From Corella eumyota (taxonomy: Eukaryota; Chordata; Ascidiacea; Phlebobranchia; Corellidae), in the NCBI GenBank assembly GCA_963082875.1, contig OY720097.1:21522501-21586500 (forward strand): a stretch of 64,000 nt of DNA, read 5' to 3'. Below the pieces are notes generated by a model, which ran no database searches, had not been told where the DNA came from, and worked only from the letters and a program-made list of their open reading frames with translations. How positions within the stretch are numbered: position 1 is the first letter of the stretch; each line of letters begins with the position of its first letter. Positions 34,501-49,448 of the stretch are shown piece by piece. Made by a program: the position numbers and the translations under genes.

Positions 34501-36215
34501 ATATTCATAAAAGTTATGAAACTTTTATTAAAAATTTATAAAATCTCAAAACCTAAAATTTTGTATTTTATTAGGCGCGCATTGGCCTAACTAACATTCA
34601 AGATAAAACATTTCTCGAAAATGTTCATTAAAACAAAATTTGAGATAATTTTTATTTTGGATTTAATTAGGTCACGTGATATTTTTGGCCAGTGAGATTG
34701 CATACAAATTTTTTTTAAAAAATTATAAAATTTTAAATCAAAAAATAATTGTTGTGTTAGAACCGCACAGGTCCAATTACCGTGTTTACAAAATATTTTT
34801 CAAAAATATTAATATTCATAAAAGTTATGATACTTTTATTAAAAATTTATGAAATCTCAAAACCTAAAATGTTGTATTTTATTAGACGCACATTGGCCTA
34901 ACTAACATTCAAGATAAAACATTTCGCAAAAATTTTTAGTAAAACAAGAGTTTGAGGTAATTTTTATTTTGATTTTCATTAGGTCACGTGATATTTTTGG
35001 CCAATGATATTGCATACAAATTTTTTAAAAAAAAATAAAAAATTTTAAATCGAAAAATAATTGTTGTGTTAGAACCGCACAGGTCCAATTACCGTGTTTA
35101 CAAAATATTTTTCGAAAAAATTAATATTCATAAAAGTTATGAAACTTTTATTAAAAATTTATGAAATCTCAAAACCTAAAATTTTGTATTTTATTACATG
35201 CGCATTGGCCTAACTAACATTCAAGATAAAACATTTCTCGAAAATTTTCATTAAAACAAAAGTTTGAGATAATTTTTATTTTGGATTTAATTAGGTCACG
35301 TGATATTTTTGGCCAATGAGATTGCATACAAATTTTTTTTAAAAAATAAAAAATTTTAAATCGAAAAATAATTGTTGTGTTAGAACCGCACAGGTCCAAT
35401 TACCGTGTTTACAAAATATTTTTTCAAAAATATTAATATTCATAAAAGTTATGAAACTTTTATTAAAAATTTATGAAATCTCAAAACCTAAAATTTTGTA
35501 TTTTATTAGACGCGCATTGGCCTAACTAACATTCAAGATCAAATATTTCGCGAAAATTTTCAGTAAAACAAAAGTTTGAGGTAATTTTTATTTTGGGTTT
35601 AATTAGGTCACGTGATATTTTTGGCCAATGAGATTGCATACAAATTTTTTAAAAAAAAATAAAAAATTTTAAATCGAAAAATAATTGTTGTGTTAGAACC
35701 GCACAGGTCCAATTACCGTGTTTACAAAATTTTTTTTTGAAAATATTAATATTCATAAAAGTTATGAAACTTTTATTAAAAATTTATGAATTCTCAAAAC
35801 CTAAAATTTTGTTATTTATTAGACGCACATTGGCCTAACTAACATTCAAGATAAAACATTTCGCGAAAATTTTTAGTAAAACAAAAGTTTGAGGTAATTT
35901 TTATTTTGGGTTTAATTAGGTCACGTGATATTTTTGGCCAATGATATTGAATACAAATTTTTTGAAAAAAAATAAAAAATTTTAAATCGAAAAATAATTG
36001 TTGTGTTAGAACCGCACATGTCCAATTACCGTGTTTACAAAATATTTTTCGAAAATATTAATATTCATAAAAGTTATAAAACTTTTATTAAAATTTTATG
36101 AAATCTCAAAACCTAAAATTTTGTATTTTATTAGACGCGCATTGGCCTAACTAACATTCAAGATAAAACATTTCGTGAAAATTTTCAGTAAAACAAAAGT
36201 TTGAGGTAATTTTTA

Positions 36216-36430
36216 TTTTGGGTTTAATTAGGTCACGTGATATTTTTGGCCAATGATATTGCATACAAATTAATATTCATAAAAGTTATAAAACTTTTAT
36301 TAAAAATTTATGAAATCTCAAAACCTAAAATTTTGTATTTTATTAGACGCGCATTGGCCTAACTAACATTCAAGATAAAACATTTCCTAAAAATTTTCAG
36401 TAAAACAAAAGTTTGAGGTAATTTTTATTT
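36216..36430 (+). repeat. Second copy of the truncated satellite unit
   Basis: Same deletion junction as near 31370, in the same neighbourhood of unit variants. This marks a block duplication of roughly 4.9 kb within the array. Confidence 0.85.
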
Positions 36431-39400
36431 TGGGTTTAATTAGGTCACGTGATATTTTTGGCCAATGATATTGCATACAAATTTTTTGAAAAAAAATAAA
36501 AAATTTTAAATCGAAAAATAATTGTTGTGTTAGAACCGCACAGGTCCAATTACCGTGTTTACAAAATATTTTTTGAAAGTATTAATATTCATAAAAGTTA
36601 TAAAACTTTTATTAAAATTTTATGAAATCTCAAAACCTAAAATTTTGTATTTTATTAGACGCGCATTGGCCTAACTAACATTCAAGATAAAACATTTCGC
36701 GAAAATTTTCAGTAAAACAAAAGTTTGAGGTAATTTTTATTTTGGGTTTAATTAGGTCACGTGATATTTTTGGCCAATGATATTGCATACAAATTTTTTG
36801 AAAAAAAATAAAAAATTTTAAATCGAAAAATAATTGTTGTGTTAGAACCGCACAGGTCCAATTACCGTGTTTACAAAATATTTTTTGAAAGTATTAATAT
36901 TCATAAAAGTTATAAAACTTTTATTAAAATTTTATGAAATCTCAAAACCTAAAATTTTGTATTTTATTAGACGCGCATTGGCCTAACTAACATTCAAGAT
37001 AAAACATTTCGCGAAAATTTTCAGTAAAACAAAAGTTTGAGGTAATTTTTATTTTGGGTTTAATTAGGTCACGTGATAATTTTGGCCAATGATATTGCAT
37101 ACAAATTTTGTAAAAAAAAAATAAAAAATTTTAAATCGAAAAATAATTGTTGTGTTAGAACCGCACAGGTCCAATTACCGTGTTTACAAAATATTTTTCG
37201 AAAATATTAATATTCATAAAAGTTATAAAACTTTTATTAAAATTTTATGAAATCTCAAAACCTAAAATTTTGTATTTTATTAGACGCGCATTGGCCTAAC
37301 TAACATTCAAGATAAAACATTTCCTAAAAATTTTCAGTAAAACAAAAGTTTGAGGTAATTTTTATTTTGGGTTTAATTAGGTCACGTGATATTTTTGGCC
37401 AATGATATTGCATACAAATTTTTTGAAAAAAAATAAAAAATTTTAAATCGAAAAATAATTGTTGTGTTAGAACCGCACAGGTCCGATTACCGTGTTTACA
37501 TAATATTTTTCAAAAATATTAATATTCATAAAAGTTATGAAACTTTAATTAAAAATTTATGAATTCTTAAAACCTAAAATTTTGTATTTTATTAGACGCA
37601 CATTGGCCTAACTAACATTTAAGATAAAACATTTCGCGAAAATTTTCAGTAAAACAAAAGTTTGAGGTAATTTTTATTTTGGGTTTAATTAGGTCACGTG
37701 ATATTTTTGGCCAATGAGATTGCATACAAAATTTTTGAAAAAAAATAAAAAATTTTAAATCGAAAAATAATTGTTGTGTTAGAACCGCACAGGTCCAATT
37801 ACCGTGTTTACAAAATATTTTTTCAAAAATATTAATATTCATAAAAGTTATGAAACTTTTATTAAAAATTTATGAAATCTCAAAACCTAAAATTTTGTAT
37901 TTTATTAGACGCGCATTGGCCTAACTAACATTCAAGATCAAATATTTCGCGAAAATTTTCAGTAAAACAAAAGTTTGAGGTAATTTTTATTTTGGGTTTA
38001 ATTAGGTCACGTGATATTTTTGGCCAATGAGATTGCATACAAATTTTTTGAAAAAAAATAAAAAATTTTAAATCGAAAAATAATTGTTGTGTTAGAACCG
38101 CACAGGTCCAATTACCGTGTTTACAAAATTTTTTTTCGAAAATATTAATATTCATAAAAGTTATGAAACTTTTATTAAAAATTTATGAATTCTCAAAACC
38201 TAAAATTTTGTATTTTATTAGACGCACATTGGCCTAACTAACATTCAAGATAAAACATTTCGCAAAAATTTTTAGTAAAACAAAAGTTTGAGGTAATTTT
38301 TATTTTGGGTTTAATTAGGTCACGTGATATTTTTGGCCAATGAGATTGCATACAAAATTTTTGAAAAAAAATAAAAAATTTTAAATCGAAAAATAATTGT
38401 TGTGTTAGAACCGCACAGGTCCAATTACCGTGTTTACAAAATATTTTTTCAAAAATATTAATATTCATAAAAGTTATGAAACTTTTATTAAAAATTTATG
38501 AAATCTCAAAACCTAAAATTTTGTATTTTATTAGACGCGCATTGGCCTAACTAACATTCAAGATCAAATATTTCGCGAAAATTTTCAGTAAAACAAAAGT
38601 TTGAGGTAATTTTTATTTTGGGTTTAATTAGGTCACGTGATATTTTTGGCCAATGAGATTGCATACAAATTTTTTAAAAAAAAATAAAAAATTTTAAATC
38701 GAAAAATAATTGTTGTGTTAGAACCGCACAGGTCCAATTACCGTGTTTACAAAATTTTTTTTTGAAAATATTAATATTCATAAAAGTTATGAAACTTTTA
38801 TTAAAAATTTATGAATTCTCAAAACCTAAAATTTTGTTATTTATTAGACGCACATTGGCCTAACTAACATTCAAGATAAAACATTTCGCGAAAATTTTTA
38901 GTAAAACAAAAGTTTGAGGTAATTTTTATTTTGGGTTTAATTAGGTCACGTGATATTTTTGGCCAATGATATTGAATACAAATTTTTTGAAAAAAAATAA
39001 AAAATTTTAAATCGAAAAATAATTGTTGTGTTAGAACCGCACATGTCCAATTACCCTGTTTACAAAATATTTTTCGAAAATATTAATATTCATAAAAGTT
39101 ATAAAACTTTTATTAAAATTTTATGAAATCTCAAAACCTAAAATTTTGTATTTTATTAGACGCGCATTGGCCTAACTAACATTCAAGATAAAACATTTCG
39201 TGAAAATTTTCAGTAAAACAAAAGTTTGAGGTAATTTTTATTTTGGGTTTAATTAGGTCACGTGATATTTTTGGCCAATGATATTGAATACAAATTTTTT
39301 GAAAAAAAATAAAAAATTTTAAATCGAAAAATAATTGTTGTGTTAGAACCGCACATGTCCAATTACCCTGTTTACAAAATATTTTTCGAAAATATTAATA

Positions 39401-42400
39401 TTCATAAAAGTTATAAAACTTTTATTAAAATTTTATGAAATCTCAAAACCTAAAATTTTGTATTTTATTAGACGCGCATTGGCCTAACTAACATTCAAGA
39501 TAAAACATTTCGTGAAAATTTTCAGTAAAACAAAAGTTTGAGGTAATTTTTATTTTGGGTTTAATTAGGTCACGTGATATTTTTGGCCAATGATATTGCA
39601 TACAAATTTTTTAAAAAAAAATAAAAAATTTTAAATCGAAAATAATTGTTGTGTTAGAACCGCACAGGTCCAATTACCGTGTTTACAAAATATTTTTCGA
39701 AAATATTAATATTCATAAAAGTTATGAAACTTTTATTAAAAATTTATAAAATCTCAAAACCTAAAATTTTGTATTTTATTAGGCGCGCATTGGCCTAACT
39801 AACATTCAAGATAAAACATTTCTCGAAAATGTTCATTAAAACAAAATTTGAGATAATTTTTATTTTGGATTTAATTAGGTCACGTGATATTTTTGGCCAG
39901 TGAGATTGCATACAAATTTTTTTTAAAAAATTATAAAATTTTAAATCAAAAAATAATTGTTGTGTTAGAACCGCACAGGTCCAATTACCGTGTTTACAAA
40001 ATATTTTTCAAAAATATTAATATTCATAAAAGTTATGATACTTTTATTAAAAATTTATGAAATCTCAAAACCTAAAATGTTGTATTTTATTAGACGCACA
40101 TTGGCCTAACTAACATTCAAGATAAAACATTTCGCAAAAATTTTTAGTAAAACAAGAGTTTGAGGTAATTTTTATTTTGATTTTCATTAGGTCACGTGAT
40201 ATTTTTGGCCAATGATATTGCATACAAATTTTTTAAAAAAAAATAAAAAATTTTAAATCGAAAAATAATTGTTGTGTTAGAACCGCACAGGTCCAATTAC
40301 CGTGTTTACAAAATATTTTTCGAAAAAATTAATATTCATAAAAGTTATGAAACTTTTATTAAAAATTTATGAAATCTCAAAACCTAAAATTTTGTATTTT
40401 ATTACATGCGCATTGGCCTAACTAACATTCAAGATAAAACATTTCTCGAAAATTTTCATTAAAACAAAAGTTTGAGATAATTTTTATTTTGGATTTAATT
40501 AGGTCACGTGATATTTTTGGCCAATGAGATTGCATACAAATTTTTTTTAAAAAATAAAAAATTTTAAATCGAAAAATAATTGTTGTGTTAGAACCGCACA
40601 GGTCCAATTACCGTGTTTACAAAATATTTTTCGAAAATATTAATATTCATAAAAGTTATGAAACTTTTATTAAAAATTTATAAAATCTCAAAACCTAAAA
40701 TTTTGTATTTTATTAGGCGCGCATTGGCCTAACTAACATTCAAGATAAAACATTTCTCGAAAATGTTCATTAAAACAAAATTTGAGATAATTTTTATTTT
40801 GGATTTAATTAGGTCACGTGATATTTTTGGCCAGTGAGATTGCATACAAATTTTTTTTAAAAAATTATAAAATTTTAAATCAAAAAATAATTGTTGTGTT
40901 AGAACCGCACAGGTCCAATTACCGTGTTTACAAAATATTTTTCAAAAATATTAATATTCATAAAAGTTATGATACTTTTATTAAAAATTTATGAAATCTC
41001 AAAACCTAAAATGTTGTATTTTATTAGACGCACATTGGCCTAACTAACATTCAAGATAAAACATTTCGCAAAAATTTTTAGTAAAACAAGAGTTTGAGGT
41101 AATTTTTATTTTGATTTTCATTAGGTCACGTGATATTTTTGGCCAATGATATTGCATACAAATTTTTTAAAAAAAAATAAAAAATTTTAAATCGAAAAAT
41201 AATTGTTGTGTTAGAACCGCACAGGTCCAATTACCGTGTTTACAAAATATTTTTCGAAAAAATTAATATTCATAAAAGTTATGAAACTTTTATTAAAAAT
41301 TTATGAAATCTCAAAACCTAAAATTTTGTATTTTATTACATGCGCATTGGCCTAACTAACATTCAAGATAAAACATTTCTCGAAAATTTTCATTAAAACA
41401 AAAGTTTGAGATAATTTTTATTTTGGATTTAATTAGGTCACGTGATATTTTTGGCCAATGAGATTGCATACAAATTTTTTTTAAAAAATAAAAAATTTTA
41501 AATCGAAAAATAATTGTTGTGTTAGATCCGCACAGGTCCAATTACCGTGTTTACAAAATATTTTTCGAAAATATTAATATTCATAAAAGTTATGAAACTT
41601 TTATTAAAAATTTATGAAATTTTAAAACCTATAATTTTGTATTTTATTACACGCGCATTGGCCTAACTAACATTCAAGATAAAACATTTCGCGAAAATTT
41701 TCAGTAAAACAAAAGTTTGAGGTAATTTTTATTTTGGTTTTCATTAGGTCACGTGATATTTTTGGCCAATGATATTGCATACACATTTTTTAAAAAAAAA
41801 TAAAAAATTTTAAATCGAAAAATATTTGTTGTGTTAGAACCGCACAGGTCCAATTACCGTGTTTACAAAATATTTTTCGAAAATATTAATATTCATAAAA
41901 GTTATAAAACTTTTAATAAAAATTTATGAATTTTCAAAACCTATAATTTTGTATTTTATTACACGCGCATTGGCCTAACTAACATTCAAGATCAAATATT
42001 TCGCGAAAATTTTCAGTAAAACAAAAGTTTGAGGTAATTTTTATTTTGGTTTTCATTAGGTCACGTGATATTTTTGGCCAATGATATTGCATACACATTT
42101 TTTGAAAAAAAATAAAAAATTTTAAATCGAAAAATATTTGTTGTGTTAGAACCGCACAGGTCCAATTACCGTGTTTACAAAATATTTTTCGAAAATATTA
42201 ATATTCATAAAAGTTATAAAACTTTTATTAAAATTTTATGAAATCTCAAAACCTAAAATTTTGTATTTTATTAGACGCACATTGGCCTAACTAACATTCA
42301 AGATAAAACATTTCGCGAAAATTTTCAGTAAAACAAAAGTTCGAGGTAATTTTTATTTTGGGTTTAATTAGGTCACGTGATATTTTTGGCCAATGAGATT

Positions 42401-44460
42401 GCATACAAATTTTTTGAAAAAAAATAAAAAATTTTAAATCGAAAAATAATTGTTGTGTTAGAACCGCACAGGTCCAATTACCGTGTTTACAAAATTTTTT
42501 TTCGAAAATATTAATATTCATAAAAGTTATGAAACTTTTATTAAAAATTTGTGAAATCTCAAAACCTAAAATTTTATATTTAATTAGGCGCGCATTGGCC
42601 TAACTAACATTCAAGATAAAACATTTTGCAAAAATTTTAAGTAGAACAAAAGTTTGAGATAATTTTTATTTTGGGTTTAATTAGGTCACGTGATATTTTT
42701 GGTCAATGAGATTGCATACCAATTTTTTGAAAAAAAATTAAAAATTTTAAATCGAAAAATAATTGTTGTGTTAGAACCGCACAGGTCCAATTAGCGTGTT
42801 TACAAAATATTTTTCAAAAATATTAATATTCATAAAAGTTATGAAACTTTTATTAAAAATTCATGAATTCTCAAAACCTAAAATTTTGTATTTTATTAGA
42901 CGCACATTGGCCTAACTAACATTCAAGATAAAACATTTCTCGAAAATTTTCATTAAAACAAAAGTTTGAGATAATTTTTATTTTGGATTTAATTAGGTCA
43001 CGTGATATTTTTGGCCAATGAGATTGCATACAAATTTTTTTTAAAAAATAAAAAATTTTAAATCGAAAAATAATTGTTGTGTTAGATCCGCACAGGTCCA
43101 ATTACCGTGTTTACAAAATATTTTTCGAAAATATTAATATTCATAAAAGTTATGAAACTTTTATTAAAAATTTATGAAATTTCAAAACCTATAATTTTGT
43201 ATTTTATTACACGCGCATTGGCCTAACTAACATTCAAGATAAAACATTTCGCGAAAATTTTCAGTAAAACAAAAGTTTGAGATAATTTTTATTTTGGTTT
43301 TCATTAGGTCACGTGATATTTTTGGCCAATGATATTGCATACACATTTTTTAAAAAAAAATAAAAAATTTTAAATCGAAAAATATTTGTTGTGTTAGAAC
43401 CGCACAGGTCCAATTACCGTGTTTACAAAATATTTTTCGAAAATATTAATATTCATAAAAGTTATGAAACTTTTATTAAAAATTTATGAAATTTCAAAAC
43501 CTATAATTTTGTATTTTATTACACGCGCATTGGCCTAACTAACATTCAAGATAAAACATTTCGCGAAAATTTTCAGTAAAACAAAAGTTTGAGGTAATTT
43601 TTATTTTGGTTTTCATTAGGTCACGTGATATTTTTGGCCAATGATATTGCATACACATTTTTTGAAAAAAAATAAAAAATTTTAAATCGAAAAATATTTG
43701 TTGTGTTAGAACCGCACAGGTCCAATTACCGTGTTTACAAAATATTTTTCGAAAATATTAATATTCATAAAAGTTATAAAACTTTTATTAAAATTTTATG
43801 AAATCTCAAAACCTAAAATTTTGTATTTTATTAGACGCACATTGGCCTAACTAACATTCAAGATAAAACATTTCGCGAAAATTTTCAGTAAAACAAAAGT
43901 TTGAGGTAATTTTTATTTTGGGTTTAATTAGGTCACGTGATATTTTTGGCCAATGAGATTGCATACAAATTTTTTGAAAAAAAATAAAAAATTTTAAATC
44001 GAAAAATAATTGTTGTGTTAGAACCGCACAGGTCCAATTACCGTGTTTACAAAAATTTTTTTCGAAAATATTAATATTCATAAAAGTTATGAAACTTTTA
44101 TTAAAAATTTATGAAATCTCAAAACCTAAAATTTTATATTTAATTAGGCGCGCATTGGCCTAACTAACATTCAAGATAAAACATTTTGCAAAAATTTTAA
44201 GTAGAACAAAAGTTTGAGATAATTTTTATTTTGGGTTTAATTAGGTCACGTGATATTTTTGGCCAATGAGATTGCATACCAATTTTTTGAAAAAAAATTA
44301 AAAATTTTAAATCGAAAAATAATTGTTGTGTTAGAACCGCACAGGTCCAATTAGCGTGTTTACAAAATATTTCTCAAAAATATTAATATTCATAAAAGTT
44401 ATGAAACTTTTATTAAAAATTTATGAATTCTCAAAACCTAAAATTTTGTATTTTATTAGA

Positions 44461-47400
44461 CGCACATTGGCCTAAATAACATTCAAGATAAAACATTTCG
44501 CGAAAATTTTCAGTAAAACAAAAGTTTGAGGTAATTTTTATTTTGGGTTTAATTAGGTCACGTGATATTTTTGGCCACTGATATTGCATACAAATTTTTT
44601 GAAAAAAAATAAAAAATTTTAAATCGAAAAATAATTGTTGTGTTAGAACCGCACAGGTCCAATTACCGTGTTTACAAAATATTTTTCGAAAATATTAATA
44701 TTCATAAAAGTTATGAAACTTTTATTAAAAATTTATGAAATCTCAAAACCTAAAATTTTGTATTTTATTAGACGCGCATTGGCCTAACTAACATTCAAGA
44801 TAAAACATTTTGCAAAAATTTTAAGTAGAACAAAAGTTTGAGATAATTTTTATTTTGGGTTTAATTAGGTCACGTGATATTTTTGGCCAATGAGATTGCA
44901 TATAAATTTTTAAAAAAAAAATTAAAAATTTTAAATCGAAAAATAATTGTTGTGTTAGAACCGCACATGTCCAATTACCGTGTTTACAAAATATTTTTCG
45001 AAAATATTAATATTCATAAAAGTTATAAAACTTTTATTAAAATTTTATGAAATCTCAAAACCTAAAATTTTGTATTTTATTAGACGCGCATTGGCCTAAC
45101 TAACATTCAAGATAAAACATTTCGTGAAAATTTTCAGTAAAACAAAAGTTTGAGGTAATTTTTATTTTGGGTTTAATTAGGTCACGTGATATTTTTGGCC
45201 AATGATATTGCATACAAATTTTTTAAAAAAAAATAAAAAATTTTAAATCGAAAAATAATTGTTGTGTTAGAACCGCACAGGTCCAATTACCGTGTTTACA
45301 AAATATTTTTCGAAAATATTAATATTCATAAAAGTTATGAAACTTTTATTAAAAATTTATAAAATCTCAAAACCTAAAATTTTGTATTTTATTAGACGCG
45401 CATTGGCTTAACTAACATTCAAGATAAAACATTTCTCGAAAATGTTCATTAAAACAAAATTTGAGATAATTTTTATTTTGGATTTAATTAGGTCACGTGA
45501 TATTTTTGGCCAGTGAGATTGCATACAAATTTTTTTTAAAAAATTATAAAATTTTAAATCAAAAAATAATTGTTGTGTTAGAACCGCACAGGTCCAATTA
45601 CCGTGTTTACAAAATATTTTTCGAAAATATTAATATTCATAAAAGTTATGATACTTTTATTAAAAATTTATGAAATCTCAAAACCTAAAATGTTGTATTT
45701 TATTAGACGCACATTGGCCTAACTAACATTCAAGATAAAACATTTCGCAAAAATTTTTAGTAAAACAAGAGTTTGAGGTAATTTTTATTTTGATTTTCAT
45801 TAGGTCACGTGATATTTTTGGCCAATGATATTGCATACAAATTTTTTAAAAAAAAATAAAAAATTTTAAATCGAAAAATAATTGTTGTGTTAGAACCGCA
45901 CAGGTCCAATTACCGTGTTTACAAAATATTTTTCGAAAATATTAATATTCATAAAAGTTATGAAACTTTTATTAAAAATTTGTGAAATCTCAAAACCTAA
46001 AATTTTGTATTTTATTACATGCGCATTGGCCTAACTAACATTCAAGATAAAACATTTCTCGAAAATTTTGATTAAAACAAAAGTTTAAGATAATTTTTAT
46101 TTTGGATTTAATTAGGTCACGTGATATTTTTGGCCAATGAGATTGCATACAAATTTTTTTTAAAAAATAAAAAATTTTAAATCGAAAAATAATTGTTGTG
46201 TTAGATCCGCACAGGTCCAATTACCGTGTTTACAAAATATTTTTCGAAAATATTAATATTCATAAAAGTTATGAAACTTTTATTAAAAATTTATGAAATT
46301 TCAAAACCTATAATTTTGTATTTTATTACACGCGCATTGGCCTAACTAACATTCAAGATAAAACATTTCGCGAAAATTTTCAGTAAAACAAAAGTTTGAG
46401 GTAATTTTTATTTTGGTTTTCATTAGGTCACGTGATATTTTTGGCCAATGATATTGCATACACATTTTTTGAAAAAAAATAAAAAATTTTAAATCGAAAA
46501 ATATTTGTTGTGTTAGAACCGCACAGGTCCAATTACCGTGTTTACAAAATATTTTTCGAAAATATTAATATTCATAAAAGTTATGAAACTTTTATTAAAA
46601 ATTTATGAAATTTCAAAACCTATAATTTTGTATTTTATTACACGCGCATTGGCCTAACTAACATTCAAGATAAAACATTTCGCGAAAATTTTCAGTAAAA
46701 CAAAAGTTTGAGGTAATTTTTATTTTGGTTTTCATTAGGTCACGTGATATTTTTGGCCAATGATATTGCATACACATTTTTTGAAAAAAAATAAAAAATT
46801 TTAAATCGAAAAATATTTGTTGTGTTAGAACCGCACAGGTCCAATTACCGTGTTTACAAAATATTTTTCGAAAATATTAATATTCATAAAAGTTATAAAA
46901 CTTTTATTAAAATTTTATGAAATCTCAAAACCTAAAATTTTGTATTTTATTAGACGCACATTGGCCTAACTAACATTCAAGATAAAACATTTCGCGAAAA
47001 TTTTCAGTAAAACAAAAGTTTGAGGTAATTTTTATTTTGGGTTTAATTAGGTCACGTGATATTTTTGGCCACTGATATTGCATACAAATTTTTTGAAAAA
47101 AAATAAAAAATTTTAAATCGAAAAATAATTGTTGTGTTAGAACCGCACAGGTCCAATTACCGTGTTTACAAAATATTTTTCGAAAATATTAATATTCATA
47201 AAAGTTATGAAACTTTTATTAAAAATTTATGAAATCTCAAAACCTAAAATTTTGTATTTTATTAGACGCGCATTGGCCTAACTAACATTCAAGATAAAAC
47301 ATTTTGCAAAAATTTTAAGTAGAACAAAAGTTTGAGATAATTTTTATTTTGGGTTTAATTAGGTCACGTGATATTTTTGGCCAATGAGATTGCATATAAA

Positions 47401-49448
47401 TTTTTAAAAAAAAAATTAAAAATTTTAAATCGAAAAATAATTGTTGTGTTAGAACCGCACATGTCCAATTACCGTGTTTACAAAATATTTTTCGAAAATA
47501 TTAATATTCATAAAAGTTATAAAACTTTTATTAAAATTTTATGAAATCTCAAAACCTAAAATTTTGTATTTTATTAGACGCGCATTGGCCTAACTAACAT
47601 TCAAGATAAAACATTTCGTGAAAATTTTCAGTAAAACAAAAGTTTGAGGTAATTTTTATTTTGGGTTTAATTAGGTCACGTGATATTTTTGGCCAATGAT
47701 ATTGCATACAAATTTTTTAAAAAAAAATAAAAAATTTTAAATCGAAAAATAATTGTTGTGTTAGAACCGCACAGGTCCAATTACCGTGTTTACAAAATAT
47801 TTTTCGAAAATATTAATATTCATAAAAGTTATGAAACTTTTATTAAAAATTTATAAAATCTCAAAACCTAAAATTTTGTATTTTATTAGACGCGCATTGG
47901 CTTAACTAACATTCAAGATAAAACATTTCTCGAAAATGTTCATTAAAACAAAATTTGAGATAATTTTTATTTTGGATTTAATTAGGTCACGTGATATTTT
48001 TGGCCAGTGAGATTGCATACAAATTTTTTTTAAAAAATTATAAAATTTTAAATCAAAAAATAATTGTTGTGTTAGAACCGCACAGGTCCAATTACCGTGT
48101 TTACAAAATATTTTTCGAAAATATTAATATTCATAAAAGTTATGATACTTTTATTAAAAATTTATGAAATCTCAAAACCTAAAATGTTGTATTTTATTAG
48201 ACGCACATTGGCCTAACTAACATTCAAGATAAAACATTTCGCAAAAATTTTTAGTAAAACAAGAGTTTGAGGTAATTTTTATTTTGATTTTCATTAGGTC
48301 ACGTGATATTTTTGGCCAATGATATTGCATACAAATTTTTTAAAAAAAAATAAAAAATTTTAAATCGAAAAATAATTGTTGTGTTAGAACCGCACAGGTC
48401 CAATTACCGTGTTTACAAAATATTTTTCGAAAATATTAATATTCACAAAAGTTATGAAACTTTTATTAAAAATTTGTGAAATCTCAAAACCTAAAATTTT
48501 GTATTTTATTACATGCGCATTGGCCTAACTAACATTCAAGATAAAACATTTCTCGAAAATTTTGATTAAAACAAAAGTTTAAGATAATTTTTATTTTGGA
48601 TTTAATTAGGTCACGTGATATTTTTGGCCAATGAGATTGCATACAAATTTTTTTTAAAAAATAAAAAATTTTAAATCGAAAAATAATTGTTGTGTTAGAT
48701 CCGCACAGGTCCAATTACCGTGTTTACAAAATATTTTTCGAAAATATTAATATTCATAAAAGTTATGAAACTTTTATTAAAAATTTATGAAATTTCAAAA
48801 CCTATAATTTTGTATTTTATTACACGCGCATTGGCCTAACTAACATTCAAGATAAAACATTTCGCGAAAATTTTCAGTAAAACAAAAGTTTGAGGTAATT
48901 TTTATTTTGGTTTTCATTAGGTCACGTGATATTTTTGGCCAATGATATTGCATACACATTTTTTGAAAAAAAATAAAAAATTTTAAATCGAAAAATATTT
49001 GTTGTGTTAGAACCGCACAGGTCCAATTACCGTGTTTACAAAATATTTTTCGAAAATATTAATATTCATAAAAGTTATGAAACTTTTATTAAAAATTTAT
49101 GAAATTTCAAAACCTATAATTTTGTATTTTATTACACGCGCATTGGCCTAACTAACATTCAAGATAAAACATTTCGCGAAAATTTTCAGTAAAACAAAAG
49201 TTTGAGGTAATTTTTATTTTGGTTTTCATTAGGTCACGTGATATTTTTGGCCAATGATATTGCATACACATTTTTTGAAAAAAAATAAAAAATTTTAAAT
49301 CGAAAAATATTTGTTGTGTTAGAACCGCACAGGTCCAATTACCGTGTTTACAAAATATTTTTCGAAAATATTAATATTCATAAAAGTTATAAAACTTTTA
49401 TTAAAATTTTATGAAATCTCAAAACCTAAAATTTTGTATTTTATTAGA
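44461..49448 (+). repeat. Higher-order repeat, 8-unit period (2494 bp), two consecutive copies
   Basis: The variant order in 44461-46954 is repeated in 46955-49448. Markers in both copies are GGCCACTGATATTGC (44573 and 47067, exactly 2494 apart), a CATATAAATTTTTAAAAAAA unit, a CGCACATGTCCAATTACCG unit and an AAAACAAGAGTTTGAGG unit. The copies are nearly identical, so this block was duplicated recently. Confidence 0.8.
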
